Assembly: GCA_963748295.1 (NCBI GenBank)
Contig: CAVVIH010000007.1
Coordinates: forward strand, 62,001-126,000
Origin: CAVVIH01 sp963748295
Lineage (GTDB): Bacteria > Acidobacteriota > Vicinamibacteria > Vicinamibacterales > 2-12-FULL-66-21
Direction of reading: 5' to 3'
DNA length: 64,000 nucleotides
Every line of letters begins with the position of its first letter. Positions within the stretch are counted from its first letter, which is position 1. Shown piece by piece: positions 15,914 to 24,954 of the stretch. The notes beneath the pieces are model-generated. The model saw nothing but the letters and a program-made list of their open reading frames with translations, did no database searches and was not told the origin of the DNA. The translations under genes and the position numbers were made by a program.

Positions 15914-16866
15914 TTGGGCACTTCGACAGCCGCGAGCACGTCGGCGGTCACCTGATCGGCCGAGAGGCCGTCGAGGTCCGCCTCGGGCTTCAGCACGAGT
16001 CGATGCCGGAACACCGGCGCCGCCGCGCGCTTCACATCGTCCGGCAGCAGGAAGTCGCGTCCCTCCATTGCCGCGAAAGCCTTTGAGAGCTGCATCAGGT
16101 AGACCGAGCCGCGCGGGCTGACGCCAAGCGTGAGCGATGGCCAGTCGCGCGTCCGTCTGGCCACCGAGGCGATATAACGAAGCAGCGGCGCCTCGACCCT
16201 GACCGCCGCAATCTCGCGCTTTGCGGCCTCGAGCAACTCCGGCGAGAGCGGCGTGAGGTCCATCCTGTCGAGCGCGCGGGTGTCGAATCCCTGATGGTGC
16301 CGTTCCAGAATCGCCTCGTCCTCGCCGGCCGCCGCATCCGGATACCCCAGTTTGATCTTGACGAAGAACCGATCGAGCTCCGCTTCTGGCAGCGGATAGG
16401 TTCCCTCGAATTCGACGGGGTTTTGCGTCGCGAACGTCGCGAAGCCCGGCGAGAGCTGGTGGCTGACGCCGTCGATCGTCACCTGCCGCTCTTCCATCGC
16501 TTCGAGCAGCGCCGCCTGCGTTCGCGGCGGCATCCGGTTGATCTCGTCCACCAGCAGCAGGTCGGTGAACACCGGCCCCTTGTGCAGCGCGAACGTCGAT
16601 GTGCTCATGTTGAAGATGTTCGAGCCGACGATGTCGGCCGGCATCAGGTCGGGGGTGCACTGCACGCGTTGGAACCGCATCTGCAGGATGCGCGCGAGGG
16701 TCCTGACCGTGAGCGTCTTGGCCAGCCCGGGCACGCCCTCGATCAATGCGTGGCCGCCGCAGACGATCGTCAGCAACAGCAGGTCGAGCGCAGCACGCTG
16801 ACCCACAATCGCTTTCGCCAGCTCCTGTCTTGCATGGCCGGCCAGTTGTTCCAGGGCACTGCTCAT
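15910..16866 (-). CDS. MoxR-family AAA+ ATPase
   Basis: 318 residues. Walker A GVPGLAKT at 44-51, Walker B LLLVDEIN at 103-110, sensor 1 in FATFATQNP, and the MoxR block YPLPEAELDRFFVKIKLGYP. The lid domain carries DVKRAAAPVFRHRLVL. Start: GGAG five bases before the ATG. MoxR ATPases remodel or activate partner proteins using ATP; the co-transcribed DUF58 protein is the expected partner. The spacing after the DUF4350 gene is 52 bp if the frameshift in that gene is corrected. Confidence 0.9.
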   Translation of the reverse strand: MSSALEQLAGHARQELAKAIVGQRAALDLLLLTIVCGGHALIEGVPGLAKTLTVRTLARILQMRFQRVQCTPDLMPADIVGSNIFNMSTSTFALHKGPVFTDLLLVDEINRMPPRTQAALLEAMEERQVTIDGVSHQLSPGFATFATQNPVEFEGTYPLPEAELDRFFVKIKLGYPDAAAGEDEAILERHHQGFDTRALDRMDLTPLSPELLEAAKREIAAVRVEAPLLRYIASVARRTRDWPSLTLGVSPRGSVYLMQLSKAFAAMEGRDFLLPDDVKRAAAPVFRHRLVLKPEADLDGLSADQVTADVLAAVEVPK

Positions 16867-16918
16867 CTCGACTCCATTGCCCGCCTTCGCCGAGGCTCTG
16901 GCGGGGCTTCGCCTTCGA

Positions 16919-18116
16919 TCACGCCTGCGAGGCCTGGCGTCCGGCGCGGAGCGCCATGCGGGTTCGCTGCAGCGCCTCCACGATACGGCGGGCCTCGTCC
17001 GGCGCCAGGTGTAGGATTGCCCGCGGCCTGCGCGCTGCGGGTCAGCACCGCCTGCAACTGCGCCGGCTCGATGGAGACGCGCGCCGCGGCGGCGCGGCCG
17101 AGGTCATCGTCGGGTACGCCAGGCGGCAGGCCGCACGCGTTCGCCAGCAGCCGCCGGACGCGGGCGCGAACCGTGGCGACCACCCCAGCCGACGTCCGGG
17201 CCCGTTCATACAGTGCACCCATGCTGTCGACGAACTCGAGCGGCGACGCGCGCGGCTCGACATAGGCGGCGCGAACCGGCCAGCGGCGTCGGGAGAACGC
17301 GAACAGCGCCGCGACGATGACGAGTCCAAGTTGTGCGCCCGCGAATGGGAGCGAGGTGCCCTTTACGTATGAGAGCAGCGATCGTGAGTGCCCGTGGTAA
17401 TGCTCGTCCCACCAGATCTCACGCTCGCCGGGCTTTCCGAGGGCGTTGACCAGCAGGTCGATGTTCCGGGACTCCGCGACGCCTGCGTTGGTCAACGGCG
17501 TCGATCCCGTCCACCAGATCGCCAATCCCTTGCCGAATCGCCCCGCAACAACCGCCGGCCGGGCGTCGGTTCCGTAAACGGTGACGTAGAGCGACGCGTT
17601 CCCCAACGGCGTCGGCGACGGCGCCATCGTGGTGCGAGGAACGCCATCCGAAAGGCGGCTGGGAATCGCAGCGTCTACGACGCTGGGCGGCGCGTCATCC
17701 GGTCCGCCCGCCGGCCTCACTTGTTTGCCGGCCGGCAGTTTCGGAAGCCCTGGCAGGAACGCGCCCGCCGCCGCACCCGTGCCGAGCACCGTGCCGCCGC
17801 GCGCGACGAACGCAAGAAGGGCGCGCAGATCGCCCTGCGACGGCGCCAGCGAGGGCTCCGCAAGGATCAGGATTGCCGTCGGACTCGTTCGAAGCAGCGA
17901 AACGGGCTCGTAGGATTGCCGCACGTCGTAGCCGGCTTCCTTCAGCGCGAGAAACGCCGCACGGGCCCCCGTTGGGAAAGTCGCGAAGCTCGATCCCGCG
18001 ATCTGAGGCGTGGAATCGGACGGCGCAAGGACGAAGGACACGGACGTCAGCGCCAGCATCACGGCGCCCGCCGCGATCAGGATCGTCAGATCCGTCAGTC
18101 GGCGGCCGCGAGGCAT
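16919..18116 (-). CDS. DUF4350 membrane protein, frameshifted near the C-terminus
   Basis: About 398 residues. Helix at 8-30 (LTILIAAGAVMLALTSVSFVLA), a DUF4350 Rossmann-like domain (FPTGARAAFLALKEAGYDVRQ, then LLAFVARGGTVLGTG), and a second helix near 270-290 (LGLVIVAALFAFS). The uncorrected frame runs on to 16863 with low-complexity residues. Removing one base near 17012 restores LAPDEARRIVEALQRTRMAL and a stop at 16919, a normal helical end. The start overlaps the DUF4129 gene by 22 bp. Like its neighbours, it is part of the MoxR block; role unknown. Confidence 0.75.
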
Positions 18117-19054
18117 CCCAGTTTCTCCAGGTTCGACATGACCGAACGCACGTCGTCCGCCGAGGCCGTCCGGTTGCCATACCAGACTCGCTCGAACTGC
18201 TCCGTCAATTCCCGGACCGGTCCGCGCCGCGCGTCGTGGGAGCCAAGCAGCGGCAAGTACTCACGCGGCGTGCGCGCGTGATCGATCCGCCATCCGCCCT
18301 CTTCCTCGACTCGTCGAATCGCAGCGTTGTATGCGCAGCGAGTGGCTTCGCGCGTGTCGCCGGCGCTCAATGCGCCGATCGCGCGGGACGTCCATTCGCG
18401 CGCGGAGAGGCGCGGCGTCTGGGTTCGCGCCAGTCCCATTGCCGCGCCGTGCCGCGGCCTGTCGAGAAACCGCGCCAGCCAGATGCCCAGGCCCGCGAAC
18501 GCCGCCACCGCGGCGATCCACGCCAGGACTTCCGCCGATTGACGCGTCGCCAGTCCGCTGGCGCCGACACGCTCCAGGAGCCTCCGCAGCCAGTCACCCA
18601 CACGTTGCGAAAGCACGGACAGCCCCGACTCGCCGCCCTGCTGAAACTCGCCGCGCTCGAGCACGGTGCCGACCGTCGACCGGACGCTCTCGCGCGTGGA
18701 GGTCAGAGAGCCGGCGTCCGCCCGCTCGGCGGCATGCGCGCGGATCTCGATGAGCCTCGCCACGATCTGTTTCCGGCGCTCGGGCCATTGGTCTGGCGAC
18801 GAGGCCGCATCGCGGGCGGCGTGAATGATCCACGTGCCATCCACCGCGATCTCGTCCGCGCCGGTGTTCACCCGCCATCGCAGCGGAACGCGGGCCGCCA
18901 GCGCACCGGCGTCCGACGGTGAGGCGGTCGAGAGCGCGGTCGCCAACGCGTCCAGCTCGGAAACGAATTCGCTGACCGGGATCGAAGATGACTGCCCCGC
19001 CGCGGCGTGCAGCTGCCCGGCGAGCAGAAAGACGCACAGGAGGATCGCGCGCAA
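18095..19054 (-). CDS. DUF4129 protein, single-span membrane protein
   Basis: 319 residues. Signal peptide about 1-20 (ILLCVFLLAGQLHAAAG), a helical periplasmic part, one membrane span at about 170-192 (VLAWIAAVAAFAGLGIWLA), and a cytoplasmic DUF4129 domain with AYNAAIRRVEEEGGWRIDHARTPREYL and FERVWYG. DUF4129 domains accompany MoxR/DUF58 genes and are also found in transglutaminase-like membrane proteins. The gene lies between the membrane gene at 19061 and the DUF4350 gene, all in one direction. Confidence 0.85.
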   Translation of the reverse strand: MRAILLCVFLLAGQLHAAAGQSSSIPVSEFVSELDALATALSTASPSDAGALAARVPLRWRVNTGADEIAVDGTWIIHAARDAASSPDQWPERRKQIVARLIEIRAHAAERADAGSLTSTRESVRSTVGTVLERGEFQQGGESGLSVLSQRVGDWLRRLLERVGASGLATRQSAEVLAWIAAVAAFAGLGIWLARFLDRPRHGAAMGLARTQTPRLSAREWTSRAIGALSAGDTREATRCAYNAAIRRVEEEGGWRIDHARTPREYLPLLGSHDARRGPVRELTEQFERVWYGNRTASADDVRSVMSNLEKLGCLAAAD

Positions 19055-19060
19055 TCGCGG

Positions 19061-20017
19061 TCAGCCCGGGAGGGGCGCGGATGACGAGCCGGGTTGCGCG
19101 GAGGGCACGGCCTGACTCAGCTTCGCCACCATCAGCTCGAGATCCAGGCCCTCGTTCCGCGTGCGAAGGTCGTAATACAGGACCGCCATCGCGACGACCG
19201 CGAGCGGGCCCGTCAGCGCCGAGGCAAGGGAACCGGTGACGACGCCGACGAGGTTCAACCAGAAGCCCGCGGGCGTGCCGGGCCCGGCGAGGAAGCCGGC
19301 GATGGCGAACGGCGCCTGGAAAATCATGAGCGCCGCGTAGGTGACGATCACGGTGAACACCAGCAGCAGAAACACCCGGTGCAGGCTGCCCCGAGTCAGC
19401 TCGATGCTGCGCGCGATGGCGTCCGACGCGGTGTTGTCTTCGAGCACCGCCGCGGGCACCGACACCGCGTAGCGGAGGAACATCCAGGCCATGAAGCCGA
19501 AGCCGGCGAAGATCGTCAGGAACACGCCGAACCCGACGAGAATCGGCGAGGCAAACGACGCCACGAAGGACACGCTGGTTCCCGCCAGGATCAGCAGGAA
19601 CATCACGCCGAACATCCGGAACCCGATAATGACCAGCAACAGGGCGAGCCGCGCCACTTTGCCGCTCACCGCGCGATAACTCTCCGCAATCGTCGGCGTG
19701 CGGTCCGTGTAGATGCCCGAGACGGCCGCCGCGGTCGCGCCGAGCGCCACCGCATAGGAAATCCAGTAGAGGACGAACGTCAGGAGCATCACCAGCGCGA
19801 CCGTCAGGACGAGCACCACGTTCACGTCCGGCACCGCCTGCTCGTTCTGGGAGAGTGTCGCCGCCCGCTCGAGAAACTGCGAGGCGACGGAAAGGATGAG
19901 CATCGCCAGCGACGGCAGCGCCATGATGCCGACGAACAGCCAGAAGTGCCGCCGGTACAGGCCGAAGGCCCGATCGAGCAGTTCGGCCAGCGTCAGTGGT
20001 CGAAGGTCGTAAGGCAT
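19061..20017 (-). CDS. Multi-span membrane protein (GPDPase membrane-domain-like)
   Basis: 318 residues. It begins MPYDLRPLTLAELLDRAFGLYRRHF, an amphipathic opening typical of DUF7544 / glycerophosphodiesterase-membrane-domain proteins. About six helices follow: 29-47, 72-98, 118-146, 150-180, 215-240 and 262-290. No catalytic motif is visible. It is the first gene of the MoxR block on the minus strand, 6 bp from the DUF4129 gene, so it may anchor or receive the products of that block. Confidence 0.7.
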   Translation of the reverse strand: MPYDLRPLTLAELLDRAFGLYRRHFWLFVGIMALPSLAMLILSVASQFLERAATLSQNEQAVPDVNVVLVLTVALVMLLTFVLYWISYAVALGATAAAVSGIYTDRTPTIAESYRAVSGKVARLALLLVIIGFRMFGVMFLLILAGTSVSFVASFASPILVGFGVFLTIFAGFGFMAWMFLRYAVSVPAAVLEDNTASDAIARSIELTRGSLHRVFLLLVFTVIVTYAALMIFQAPFAIAGFLAGPGTPAGFWLNLVGVVTGSLASALTGPLAVVAMAVLYYDLRTRNEGLDLELMVAKLSQAVPSAQPGSSSAPLPG

Positions 20018-20047
20018 CTGCCGGGTTGCAGAATGCTAACACGTAAG

Positions 20048-20060
20048 GGGGTCTGACCCC
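20048..20060. repeat. Short perfect hairpin GGGGTC-T-GACCCC
   Basis: Six-base arms around a single T, between the membrane gene start and the small gene at 20065. It may be a short dispersed palindrome or a weak terminator; there is no T-tract. Confidence 0.45.
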
Positions 20061-20064
20061 GCCT

Positions 20065-20400
20065 TTACAACCCGAACGCCGCGGCGAGACGGCGGGTCAC
20101 CGACCGGTGGACGCGCGCGACGATGCGGCGCGCGTTCGACGCGTAGCGCCGGCGGCGCGGTACCTGCCGCCGGACGACCGCGGGGCGCCCGCCGCCCGGG
20201 CTGGCCGGCATCCAGCCGTCGTCGAGCAGCCGCTGCTGGACGGTCAGCACGCGCGTGACCAGCCGCGTGGCGTCGCCGTACTTCTCCACCTTTTCGGAAC
20301 CATCCGCCTGGATCACCGAAAAGGTGTATCCGGCGCCGTCGGGCAGGCGGTGGACCTCCAGATCGACGTGGGCGTTCTCTCGGGTGAAGTACCAAATCAT
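20065..20400 (-). CDS. Small hypothetical protein (MIWYFTRE start)
   Basis: 111 residues from the ATG at 20400, 7 nt after GGAG; an upstream in-frame start at 20415 is less likely. It opens MIWYFTRENAHVDLEVHRLPD, continues with a short beta part (YTFSVIQADGSEKVEKYGD) and a helix (VTRVLTVQQRLLDDGW), and ends in a very basic Arg-rich tail. No known domain; the fold could be a small alpha/beta unit. It is divergent from the S9 peptidase gene. Confidence 0.55.
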   Translation of the reverse strand: MIWYFTRENAHVDLEVHRLPDGAGYTFSVIQADGSEKVEKYGDATRLVTRVLTVQQRLLDDGWMPASPGGGRPAVVRRQVPRRRRYASNARRIVARVHRSVTRRLAAAFGL

Positions 20401-20456
20401 CAGAAGACTCCGCACGCGAAATATCGGCGGCTCGCCCGGCGGACATCAGCCCGGTC

Positions 20457-20485
20457 TTGCCAACACGACGGATCGAACGCAGAAT
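20457..20485 (+). promoter_or_regulatory. Leaderless promoter of the S9 peptidase
   Basis: TTGCCA at 20457-20462, a 17-bp spacer, CAGAAT at 20480-20485, then 6 nt to the ATG at 20492. No Shine-Dalgarno is present. Confidence 0.6.
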
Positions 20486-20491
20486 TCACGG

Positions 20492-22648
20492 ATGAAGTCT
20501 TTACCGCGCCGCTCACTGTTCGCCGCGATTGCCCTTTCCGCCGCCCTCTCTCCGGCCGTAGCCTGGGGACAGAAGCGCCCGATCACCGAGAAGGACCTCT
20601 TCAAGTTCGTCTGGGTAGCCGATCCGCAGATCTCCCCGGATGGCGCACGCGTCGCCTTCGTGCGCGTGACCGTGGACGAGAAGAAGGATCAGTACGACAC
20701 CTCGATCTGGATCGTGAAGACCGACGGCAGCGAGCCGGCACGGCAGTTGACCGGCGGGCTTCGCGACGCCTCGCCACGCTGGTCGCCCGACGGCACCCGC
20801 CTCGCCTTCTCCCGCGTCGTCGACAAGGACAACCGGCCGCAGCCGCCGCAGATTTACGTGATGACCATGGCCGGCGGCGAGGCGCGTGCGGTCACTGAGA
20901 TTCCGCGCGGCGCCGGCAATCCGGCGTGGTCGCCTGACGGCAAGACGATGGCGTTCTCTTCGTCCGCGAAGCCCGAAGAGCTGAACAAGACGGAGAAGAA
21001 GCCCGACGAGCAGCCGCGCGAGAGCGACGTGCGCGTAGTCACCGAGGCGGTCTATCGCGCCAACGGCGTCCCCGGCTTCGGCTACGTGGATCGCGATCGG
21101 CCGGCGCAGATCTGGACCACCGACGTGTCCGGCTCACTAATGACGCCCGCCACGCCGAAGCGCATCACGTCAGGCCCCTCGGCGGCGGGCAACTTCGACT
21201 GGACCGCGGACGGATCGCGAATCCTCTTCGTCGCGGACCGCCGCCCCGAACCCTACTATCTCGCCTCCGACAGCGATCTCTACAGCGTGTCGCGCGATGG
21301 CGGCGACCCATCTGCGGTGGTCAGCATCGACGGCGCCATCGGTCCATACGCGCTGTCGCCTGATGGGAAGCGCCTCGCGTTCGTCGGCACGCTCGCCGGA
21401 AATCCCGAGCGGTCGTATTCGCAGCCGGACCTCTTCGTCGTCGATCTGCCAAATGGAACAGCGCGCAACCTCACCGCGACGTACGACTTCGATGCCAACG
21501 GCGGCATCGGCGGCGATCAGCGTGCGCCGCGCGGCGCTCATCCCGCCGGGCCGGTGTGGAGCCGCGATGGCCGCAGCATCATCATCAAAATGGGCGAACA
21601 GGGGAACGCCAATCTGGTGAAGGTCGACGCCGCCAGCGGCCGCATGGAACCGCTGACGTCCGGCAACCAGGAAGTGATGTCGTACACCGCCGACACCAAC
21701 GCGCAGCATTTCGCCTTCGTGCGATCGACAGCGACAGTCGTCGGCGATCTGCACCTGCTCGACACCAGCAAGCCTGCTGCGCCCGCGAAGCTGACGACGT
21801 TCAACGACGAGCTGTTCGGGCAGCTGACGATGAACGAGCCCGAGGAGATCTGGTACCCGAGCTTCGACGGCCGGAAGATTCAGGGCTGGATCCTGAAGCC
21901 GCCCTCATTCGATGCGTCGCAGCGCTATCCGATGATTCTCCAGATCCACGGTGGTCCGCACTCGGCGTACGGCAACACCTTCACCCACGAATTCCAATGG
22001 ATGGCGGCAAAGGGCTACGTGGTGCTCTACACGAACCCGCGCGGCAGCTCGAACTACGGGCAGGACTTCGGCAACATCATCCAGTTCGCGTATCCGGGCG
22101 ATGACTACAGGGACCTGATGGCCGGCGTGGACGAGGTCCTGAAGAAAGGCTACGTCGACGAATCGCGTCTGGGCGTGACGGGCGGCAGCGGCGGCGGCCT
22201 CCTCACCAACTGGGTCGTCACGCAGACGACCAGGTTCAAGGCCGCGGTCAGCCAGCGCGACATCTCCGACTGGGCGAATTTCTGGTACACCGCGGACTTC
22301 ACGCTGTTCCGCCAGACCTGGTTCCGCAAGGCGCCGTTCGAGGATCCGGGGGATTTCGCGCGGCGCTCGCCAATCACGCACGTCGCGAAGGTTCAGACGC
22401 CGCTGATGTTCATCCTCGGGGACGAGGACTGGCGGACTCCGCCGGCGGCCGGCGGCGAGGACCTGTTCCGGGCGTTGAAGTACCTGAAGCGGCCGACGGT
22501 GATGGTGCGGTTCCCCAACGAGAACCACGAGCTTTCCCGATCGGGAAAGCCGTGGCACCGTATCGAGCGCCTTCAACACATCGTCGGCTGGTTCGACAAG
22601 TGGCTGCTCGGGCGCAGCATCCCGACTTACGAGAGCGTGTCGCGATAG
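20492..22648 (+). CDS. Secreted S9-family prolyl oligopeptidase / dipeptidyl peptidase
   Basis: 718 residues from the ATG at 20492 (an upstream open extension has no signal peptide). Signal peptide about 1-25 (SLFAAIALSAALSPAVAWG). A WD40-like propeller spans about 30-440 (QISPDGARVAFVRV, PRWSPDGTRLAFSR, PAWSPDGKTMAFSS). The alpha/beta hydrolase domain follows (MILQIHGGPHSAYG), with nucleophile Ser566 in GGSGGG, Asp in LGDEDWRTP and His in NENHELSR, so the triad is complete. It cleaves short peptides, probably after Pro or Ala. It converges on the quinoprotein-like gene. Confidence 0.9.
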   Translation: MKSLPRRSLFAAIALSAALSPAVAWGQKRPITEKDLFKFVWVADPQISPDGARVAFVRVTVDEKKDQYDTSIWIVKTDGSEPARQLTGGLRDASPRWSPDGTRLAFSRVVDKDNRPQPPQIYVMTMAGGEARAVTEIPRGAGNPAWSPDGKTMAFSSSAKPEELNKTEKKPDEQPRESDVRVVTEAVYRANGVPGFGYVDRDRPAQIWTTDVSGSLMTPATPKRITSGPSAAGNFDWTADGSRILFVADRRPEPYYLASDSDLYSVSRDGGDPSAVVSIDGAIGPYALSPDGKRLAFVGTLAGNPERSYSQPDLFVVDLPNGTARNLTATYDFDANGGIGGDQRAPRGAHPAGPVWSRDGRSIIIKMGEQGNANLVKVDAASGRMEPLTSGNQEVMSYTADTNAQHFAFVRSTATVVGDLHLLDTSKPAAPAKLTTFNDELFGQLTMNEPEEIWYPSFDGRKIQGWILKPPSFDASQRYPMILQIHGGPHSAYGNTFTHEFQWMAAKGYVVLYTNPRGSSNYGQDFGNIIQFAYPGDDYRDLMAGVDEVLKKGYVDESRLGVTGGSGGGLLTNWVVTQTTRFKAAVSQRDISDWANFWYTADFTLFRQTWFRKAPFEDPGDFARRSPITHVAKVQTPLMFILGDEDWRTPPAAGGEDLFRALKYLKRPTVMVRFPNENHELSRSGKPWHRIERLQHIVGWFDKWLLGRSIPTYESVSR

Positions 22649-22658
22649 AACGCTCGGG

Positions 22659-23972
22659 CTACCCCTCCGCGATGCAATAGAGGTGTTTGTTGCCGCGGAG
22701 GTAGATCTCGCCGTCGACGAGCGCGGGCGATGCGTTGAACCCGTCATCGAGCTTGCTGGACCCCAGCAGCTCGAAGACGGGACCGTGCTTCACGATTGCC
22801 GTCGTCCCGTCTTGGCCGGCGATGTAAATGCGTCCGGCCGCCGCGACCGGCGACGCAAACACATTGGGGACGGGATCGATTCTCTGCACCTGGTAGTGAG
22901 CCTTCCCTGTCTTCGCGTCGAACGCGGACACGATGCCGTTGTTCGACTTCAGCAGGTAAAGGATGCCTTCATACAGAAGTGGTGACGGGACGTAGGGCGT
23001 ATCGCGATCCAGGCTCCAGGCGATCGCCGCAGTGCCCGTGATGTTGTCCTTCGCGTCCGCCAGCTTCACGGCCTGCAGATCGTTTCCGCGGAAGCCGCTC
23101 GTCAGGAACACGAGACCGTCAGCCGCCACCGGCGACGGAATCGGGTTCATCGTCAGGCCGTCGCCGTACCACAGCAGCTTCCCCGTCTCGAGGTCGTAGC
23201 TGCGCACCTGCTTCATCCCGCTGGTCACCACCTGCGGCCGCCCGGCGTGCTCCACGATCAACGGCGTCGCCCAGCTGTCGATCTCGTCGCGCTTCGCGCG
23301 CCAGCGCTCTTCCCCCGTCCGCTTGTCGAACGCGGCGATGAAGGATTCGCCCTGGTGATCCCAGACGACGACGAGCGAGTTGCCGTGCAGCGCCGGCGTC
23401 GTGCCCTCGCCGAACTGGTTGCGCATCGTCTTGTCGCCGAGATCCTTCTGCCATACGAGCTTGCCCGCCATGTCGTAGGCATAGATGCCGCGCGACTCGA
23501 ACGAGGCGATCAGGTGCTGTCCGTCGGTGACCGCGGAGCTCGACGCGAACGTCCCGAACTGCTGGTGCGTGCCCTCGTGCGGCGCCTCTTCGCGCGCGGT
23601 CTGCTGCCAGACGACGTTGCCGGTCTTCCTGTCGAGCGCCATTACGACATAGCGATGAACGGCCACGGCGCCGCCGCGGCCGGCCGGGGCAGCCGCGCCG
23701 TCGATCGGCACCGCGGTGAGCACGTAGACCCGATCGCCCCACACGACCGGCGTGCCGGAACCGCGGCCGGGAATCTCTTTCTTCCAGCGGATGTTCTTCG
23801 TTTCGCTCCACTCCGCCGGCGGCTTCGCGTTCTTCGACACGCCGGTTGCCTGCGGGCCGCGCCACTGCGCCCAGTAGCGCTCGTCGCCAACGTCGCGCGC
23901 GGCAAGGCCGACAATAGCCGCCACGACGGCGGAACCGGCGATCAGGGGTGGAGCAAGTCGTCGAATCGGCAC
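22659..23972 (-). CDS. PQQ-binding-like beta-propeller protein
   Basis: 437 residues from a GTG, 8 nt after GAGGAGG. An N-terminal membrane helix or uncleaved signal lies at 8-25 (PPLIAGSAVVAAIVGLAA). The rest is an eight-bladed quinoprotein-like propeller with repeated W/L-x-x-D-x-x-T-G-K blades (VMALDRKTGNVVWQQ, IAAFDKRTGEERW, RSYDLETGKLLWYG, VSAFDAKTGKAHY). There is no Cys-Cys or metal site of true PQQ dehydrogenases, so it is more like BamB-type or Planctomycete-style propellers. A binding role in the periplasm is inferred. Confidence 0.8.
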   Translation of the reverse strand: MPIRRLAPPLIAGSAVVAAIVGLAARDVGDERYWAQWRGPQATGVSKNAKPPAEWSETKNIRWKKEIPGRGSGTPVVWGDRVYVLTAVPIDGAAAPAGRGGAVAVHRYVVMALDRKTGNVVWQQTAREEAPHEGTHQQFGTFASSSAVTDGQHLIASFESRGIYAYDMAGKLVWQKDLGDKTMRNQFGEGTTPALHGNSLVVVWDHQGESFIAAFDKRTGEERWRAKRDEIDSWATPLIVEHAGRPQVVTSGMKQVRSYDLETGKLLWYGDGLTMNPIPSPVAADGLVFLTSGFRGNDLQAVKLADAKDNITGTAAIAWSLDRDTPYVPSPLLYEGILYLLKSNNGIVSAFDAKTGKAHYQVQRIDPVPNVFASPVAAAGRIYIAGQDGTTAIVKHGPVFELLGSSKLDDGFNASPALVDGEIYLRGNKHLYCIAEG

Positions 23973-24063
23973 AGCTCTATCCTCCTCGAGGCTAGTTACG
24001 CCTCGGACATAGACTGTGTTACTCGCCGATGGGATACGGAGGAGCGAAGCCCCCCGGTCTCAC

Positions 24064-24411
24064 CTAGTGCAATAAATGATGCAGCGCCGTTATGAGCCGG
24101 CGCGGTTCGCTCGCCAGCGGGAGCACGACGTCGAACGGGAGGTGCTCGCGGGCGTGGCGAATGAAGGGATCGATGCGGACGACGGGCACGGCTGCGGCAA
24201 GCAGCTGCGCGCAGATCGCCGCCTCGCGGCGGCCGTGGTCCGTGAGAATGCATGCGGCGGCAATATCGGATGGCACCGAATCGAGATCGCTGATGCTCTC
24301 GATGGTGTGCGGTTCGTAGCCACTGAACCGCAGGATCATCTCGTATTGCATGCGCAGATCGGGGGCGTCAACGAGAAGCAGAACCTTTGGGCGGTGCATG
24401 AGATCCACCAT
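24064..24411 (-). CDS. Pseudo-receiver protein, second copy
   Basis: 115 residues from the ATG at 24411; a TTG at 24438 and an ATG at 24399 are alternatives. A receiver-like fold opens with VLLLVDAPDLRMQYEMIL. The acidic pair and phospho-acceptor are not conserved: the third strand reads AACILTDHGRREA, with Asp displaced, and the switch Lys is absent (FDVVLPLASEP). The design matches the protein at 12431-12835. It is divergent from a canonical receiver at 24526, suggesting an interaction network of receivers without DNA-binding outputs. Confidence 0.55.
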   Translation of the reverse strand: MVDLMHRPKVLLLVDAPDLRMQYEMILRFSGYEPHTIESISDLDSVPSDIAAACILTDHGRREAAICAQLLAAAVPVVRIDPFIRHAREHLPFDVVLPLASEPRRLITALHHLLH

Positions 24412-24488
24412 CCTATCCCCAACCGCCGGATTGTTCAAACGCTTGTAGGTGCTACAGATGAGTCGGTATGAATTCGCCGCTGCTCAGA

Positions 24489-24517
24489 TTGTGGGTGGCA
24501 TTAACTGCAGGTATCAT
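24489..24517 (+). promoter_or_regulatory. Leaderless promoter of the receiver gene
   Basis: TTGTGG at 24489-24494, a 17-bp spacer, TATCAT at 24512-24517, then 8 nt to the GTG at 24526. No Shine-Dalgarno. Confidence 0.5.
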
Positions 24518-24525
24518 CGTCGGCT

Positions 24526-24909
24526 GTGACGGTACGACCGCAGCGCATCCTCGTCGTCGAGGATGATGCTGACCTGCGACGGATGTTCCGCACGGCGCTG
24601 ACGCTGGCCGGCTTCGCGGTGCACGATGTGGCCGTCGGCATCGAGGCGCTTCGCTACATCGATCTGGAACCGCCGGATCTGATCGTGCTCGACCTGATGC
24701 TCCCTGACATCAGCGGGCTGGTGATTCGCCAGGAAATCGCCGCACACGCGCACACCCGCCGGATCCCCATCGTCGTCGTCACCGGCACGTCGCTCGATCT
24801 ATCAAGGCTCGATGTTGCCTGCCTGCTCAGAAAGCCGGTCACGCCCGACGAACTCGTCAGGGTCGTCCAGAGCTGCCTCATGACCGGGGCTCAGAGCGCT
24901 GACCTCTGA
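24526..24909 (+). CDS. Stand-alone response-regulator receiver
   Basis: 127 residues from a GTG. All receiver residues are present: Glu12-Asp13-Asp14 (ILVVEDDADLRRMF), phospho-acceptor Asp56 in LIVLDLMLP, Thr86 in VVVTGT and Lys103 in LLRKP. There is no output domain, so it acts by protein contact (CheY/DivK-like). No kinase gene is adjacent. Its stop codon merges with a heptad repeat array. Confidence 0.9.
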   Translation: MTVRPQRILVVEDDADLRRMFRTALTLAGFAVHDVAVGIEALRYIDLEPPDLIVLDLMLPDISGLVIRQEIAAHAHTRRIPIVVVTGTSLDLSRLDVACLLRKPVTPDELVRVVQSCLMTGAQSADL

Positions 24910-24947
24910 ATCCCAAACCCCAAACCCCAATCCCCAATCCCAAATTC
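24908..24947. repeat. Heptad array CCCAAAC/CCCAATC, left arm of a cassette
   Basis: Units GAATCCC, AAACCCC, AAACCCC, AATCCCC, AATCCC and AAATTCC start inside the stop codon of the receiver gene. The inverted counterpart lies at 25147-25168, and between them is a decayed gene. Confidence 0.8.
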
Positions 24948-24954
24948 CACTATC

